NCBI GenBank assembly: GCA_947304065.1
Contig: CAMZAI010000016.1
Span: 1-21,742, forward strand
Reading direction: 5' to 3'
DNA length: 21,742 nt
From: an uncultured Clostridia bacterium
GTDB lineage: Bacteria > Bacillota > Clostridia > Lachnospirales > Lachnospiraceae
The notes under the pieces are model-generated. The model ran no database searches. It was given only the letters and a program-made list of their open reading frames with translations, and had not been told where the DNA came from. Each line of letters starts with the position of its first letter. Position 1 is the first letter of the stretch. The position numbers were made by a program, and so were the translations under genes. Shown piece by piece: positions 20,849-21,742 of the stretch.

Positions 20849-21742
20849 TCACATCTTTACCGCATTCAGCAGCCATTCTCTGTCTGCCGCCTCAAGATGA
20901 GGACTGAGCTTTTCAACAACAAGCTCGTGATAAGCCTTCAGTGTCTTAAGTTCTTTTGCGGTCAGCTCTTCGAAGTTTACGGGACGAAGATCGATGGGGC
21001 AGAGTGTCAAAGCCTCAAATCTCATGAACTGGCCGTATTCCGTTTTCTTATCTTTTACGCAGAGCAGGTCGTTCTCAATACGCACGCCGTATTTGCCTTC
21101 GATGTAGATACCGGGCTCATCTGTGATCACCATGCCTTCTTCGAGCTTTGTAAGAGTTGAGCGGCGGCCGGAGTTCCAGTGGAAGCTCTGAGGGCCCTCG
21201 TGTACGTTAAGGAAGAAGCCGATTCCGTGGCCGGTTCCGTGATTGTAGTCCTCATACTCATCCCAGAAAGGAGCACGTGCGAGAATGTCGAGATTCGCGC
21301 CGCTGCAGCCATCTTTGAATACAGCTGCGGCGAGGTTTAAGTGACCGCGGAGGACCATGGTGTAATGATGCTTCATCTCGTCGGTCAAGGGACCTACAGC
21401 GATCGTTCTCGTGATATCGGTGGTACCTGTAAGATACTGTGCGCCGGAATCCACAAGCAGAAGACCGTGAGGCTCTACATCAATATCAGTCGCTTCCGTG
21501 GGCTCGTAATGGATGATCGCTCCGTGTGCGTTGTAGCCGGAGATGGTATCGAATGAAAGTCCCTTGTAGCCGCGTCCTTCGGATCTGAACTGCTCAAGCT
21601 TCTTTGCGGCGGATACTTCGGTGATCTTTGTCTTGCCTATATTTTCATCGAGCCAGCGAAGGAATCTGACCATTGCCACGCCGTCGATGATATTGGCCTC
21701 GCGAAGGTTCTCACGCTCGGTCCCGTTCTTCTTTGACTTCAT
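20849..21742 (-). CDS. Xaa-Pro aminopeptidase (M24B), C-terminal half; 5' end outside window
   Basis: The 297 visible residues are the catalytic and C-terminal parts of an aminopeptidase P, which removes N-terminal residues before proline. The creatinase-fold metal ligands are present: the first aspartate in LLVDSGAQY, the second in GTTDITRT, the histidine in NHGTGHGIGFFLNVHEGP, and the glutamates in ITDEPGIY and VRIENDLL. The end (NFEELTAKELKTLKAYH onward) is the short C-terminal M24_C domain. Family members of this long type have about 600 residues, so roughly half is missing to the right. The methionine codon at the very edge is therefore probably internal. The stop codon lies seven bases from the hairpin element, and the terminator at 20675-20712 serves it on the minus strand. 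Confidence 0.93.
   Translation of the reverse strand: MKSKKNGTERENLREANIIDGVAMVRFLRWLDENIGKTKITEVSAAKKLEQFRSEGRGYKGLSFDTISGYNAHGAIIHYEPTEATDIDVEPHGLLLVDSGAQYLTGTTDITRTIAVGPLTDEMKHHYTMVLRGHLNLAAAVFKDGCSGANLDILARAPFWDEYEDYNHGTGHGIGFFLNVHEGPQSFHWNSGRRSTLTKLEEGMVITDEPGIYIEGKYGVRIENDLLCVKDKKTEYGQFMRFEALTLCPIDLRPVNFEELTAKELKTLKAYHELVVEKLSPHLEAADREWLLNAVKM

Overview
The window looks like chromosomal DNA from an anaerobic, Gram-positive Clostridia-type bacterium, most likely Lachnospiraceae. This rests on strong AGGAGG-type ribosome binding sites, TTGACA/TATAAT-like promoters with 17-base spacers, many intrinsic terminators, LplB/YtcP-type sugar permeases with a DUF3502 solute-binding lipoprotein, YesM/YesN-type regulation and a GH94 phosphorylase. 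Base composition looks mixed and roughly balanced by eye. I saw no tRNA, rRNA, CRISPR array or insertion sequence.

Bases 1-503 are the 3' end of a U32-family peptidase gene. Bases 742-12240 form the core of the window: a carbohydrate uptake and phosphorolysis locus. A GH94 enzyme closest to N,N'-diacetylchitobiose phosphorylase is followed by an alpha-D-phosphohexomutase. Then come two importer permeases with a solute-binding lipoprotein but no ATPase, and then a sensor histidine kinase, a second solute-binding lipoprotein and an AraC-type response regulator. My model is that disaccharide enters through the importer and is split by phosphate into sugar plus sugar-1-phosphate. The mutase then makes the 6-phosphate, while the kinase/lipoprotein/regulator trio senses the sugar outside the cell. 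The leader of the phosphorylase gene (518-741) carries a nested inverted repeat and a terminator-like hairpin that would bury its ribosome binding site.

Bases 12244-15268 hold small independent units: a NUDIX hydrolase with a clear promoter and palindrome, a reverse-strand ComFB-like protein, a divergent GtrA-like membrane protein with an RlmI-type rRNA methyltransferase, and a reverse-strand 64-residue protein of unknown function. Bases 15452-16997 encode two Ser/Thr-rich proteins. The second carries a FliD-like C-terminal region but no FliD N-terminal half, and no other flagellar genes are nearby.

Bases 17060-21742 hold a PepD-type aminoacyl-histidine dipeptidase, a reverse-strand cyclophilin, a membrane protein plus DUF4097-like protein pair, a strong terminator, a roughly 110-base element made of three consecutive hairpins, and the C-terminal half of a reverse-strand Xaa-Pro aminopeptidase that runs off the right edge. 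No gene-free stretch exceeds 300 bases; the longest are about 245 (15207-15451), 238 (504-741) and 211 bases (20638-20848).
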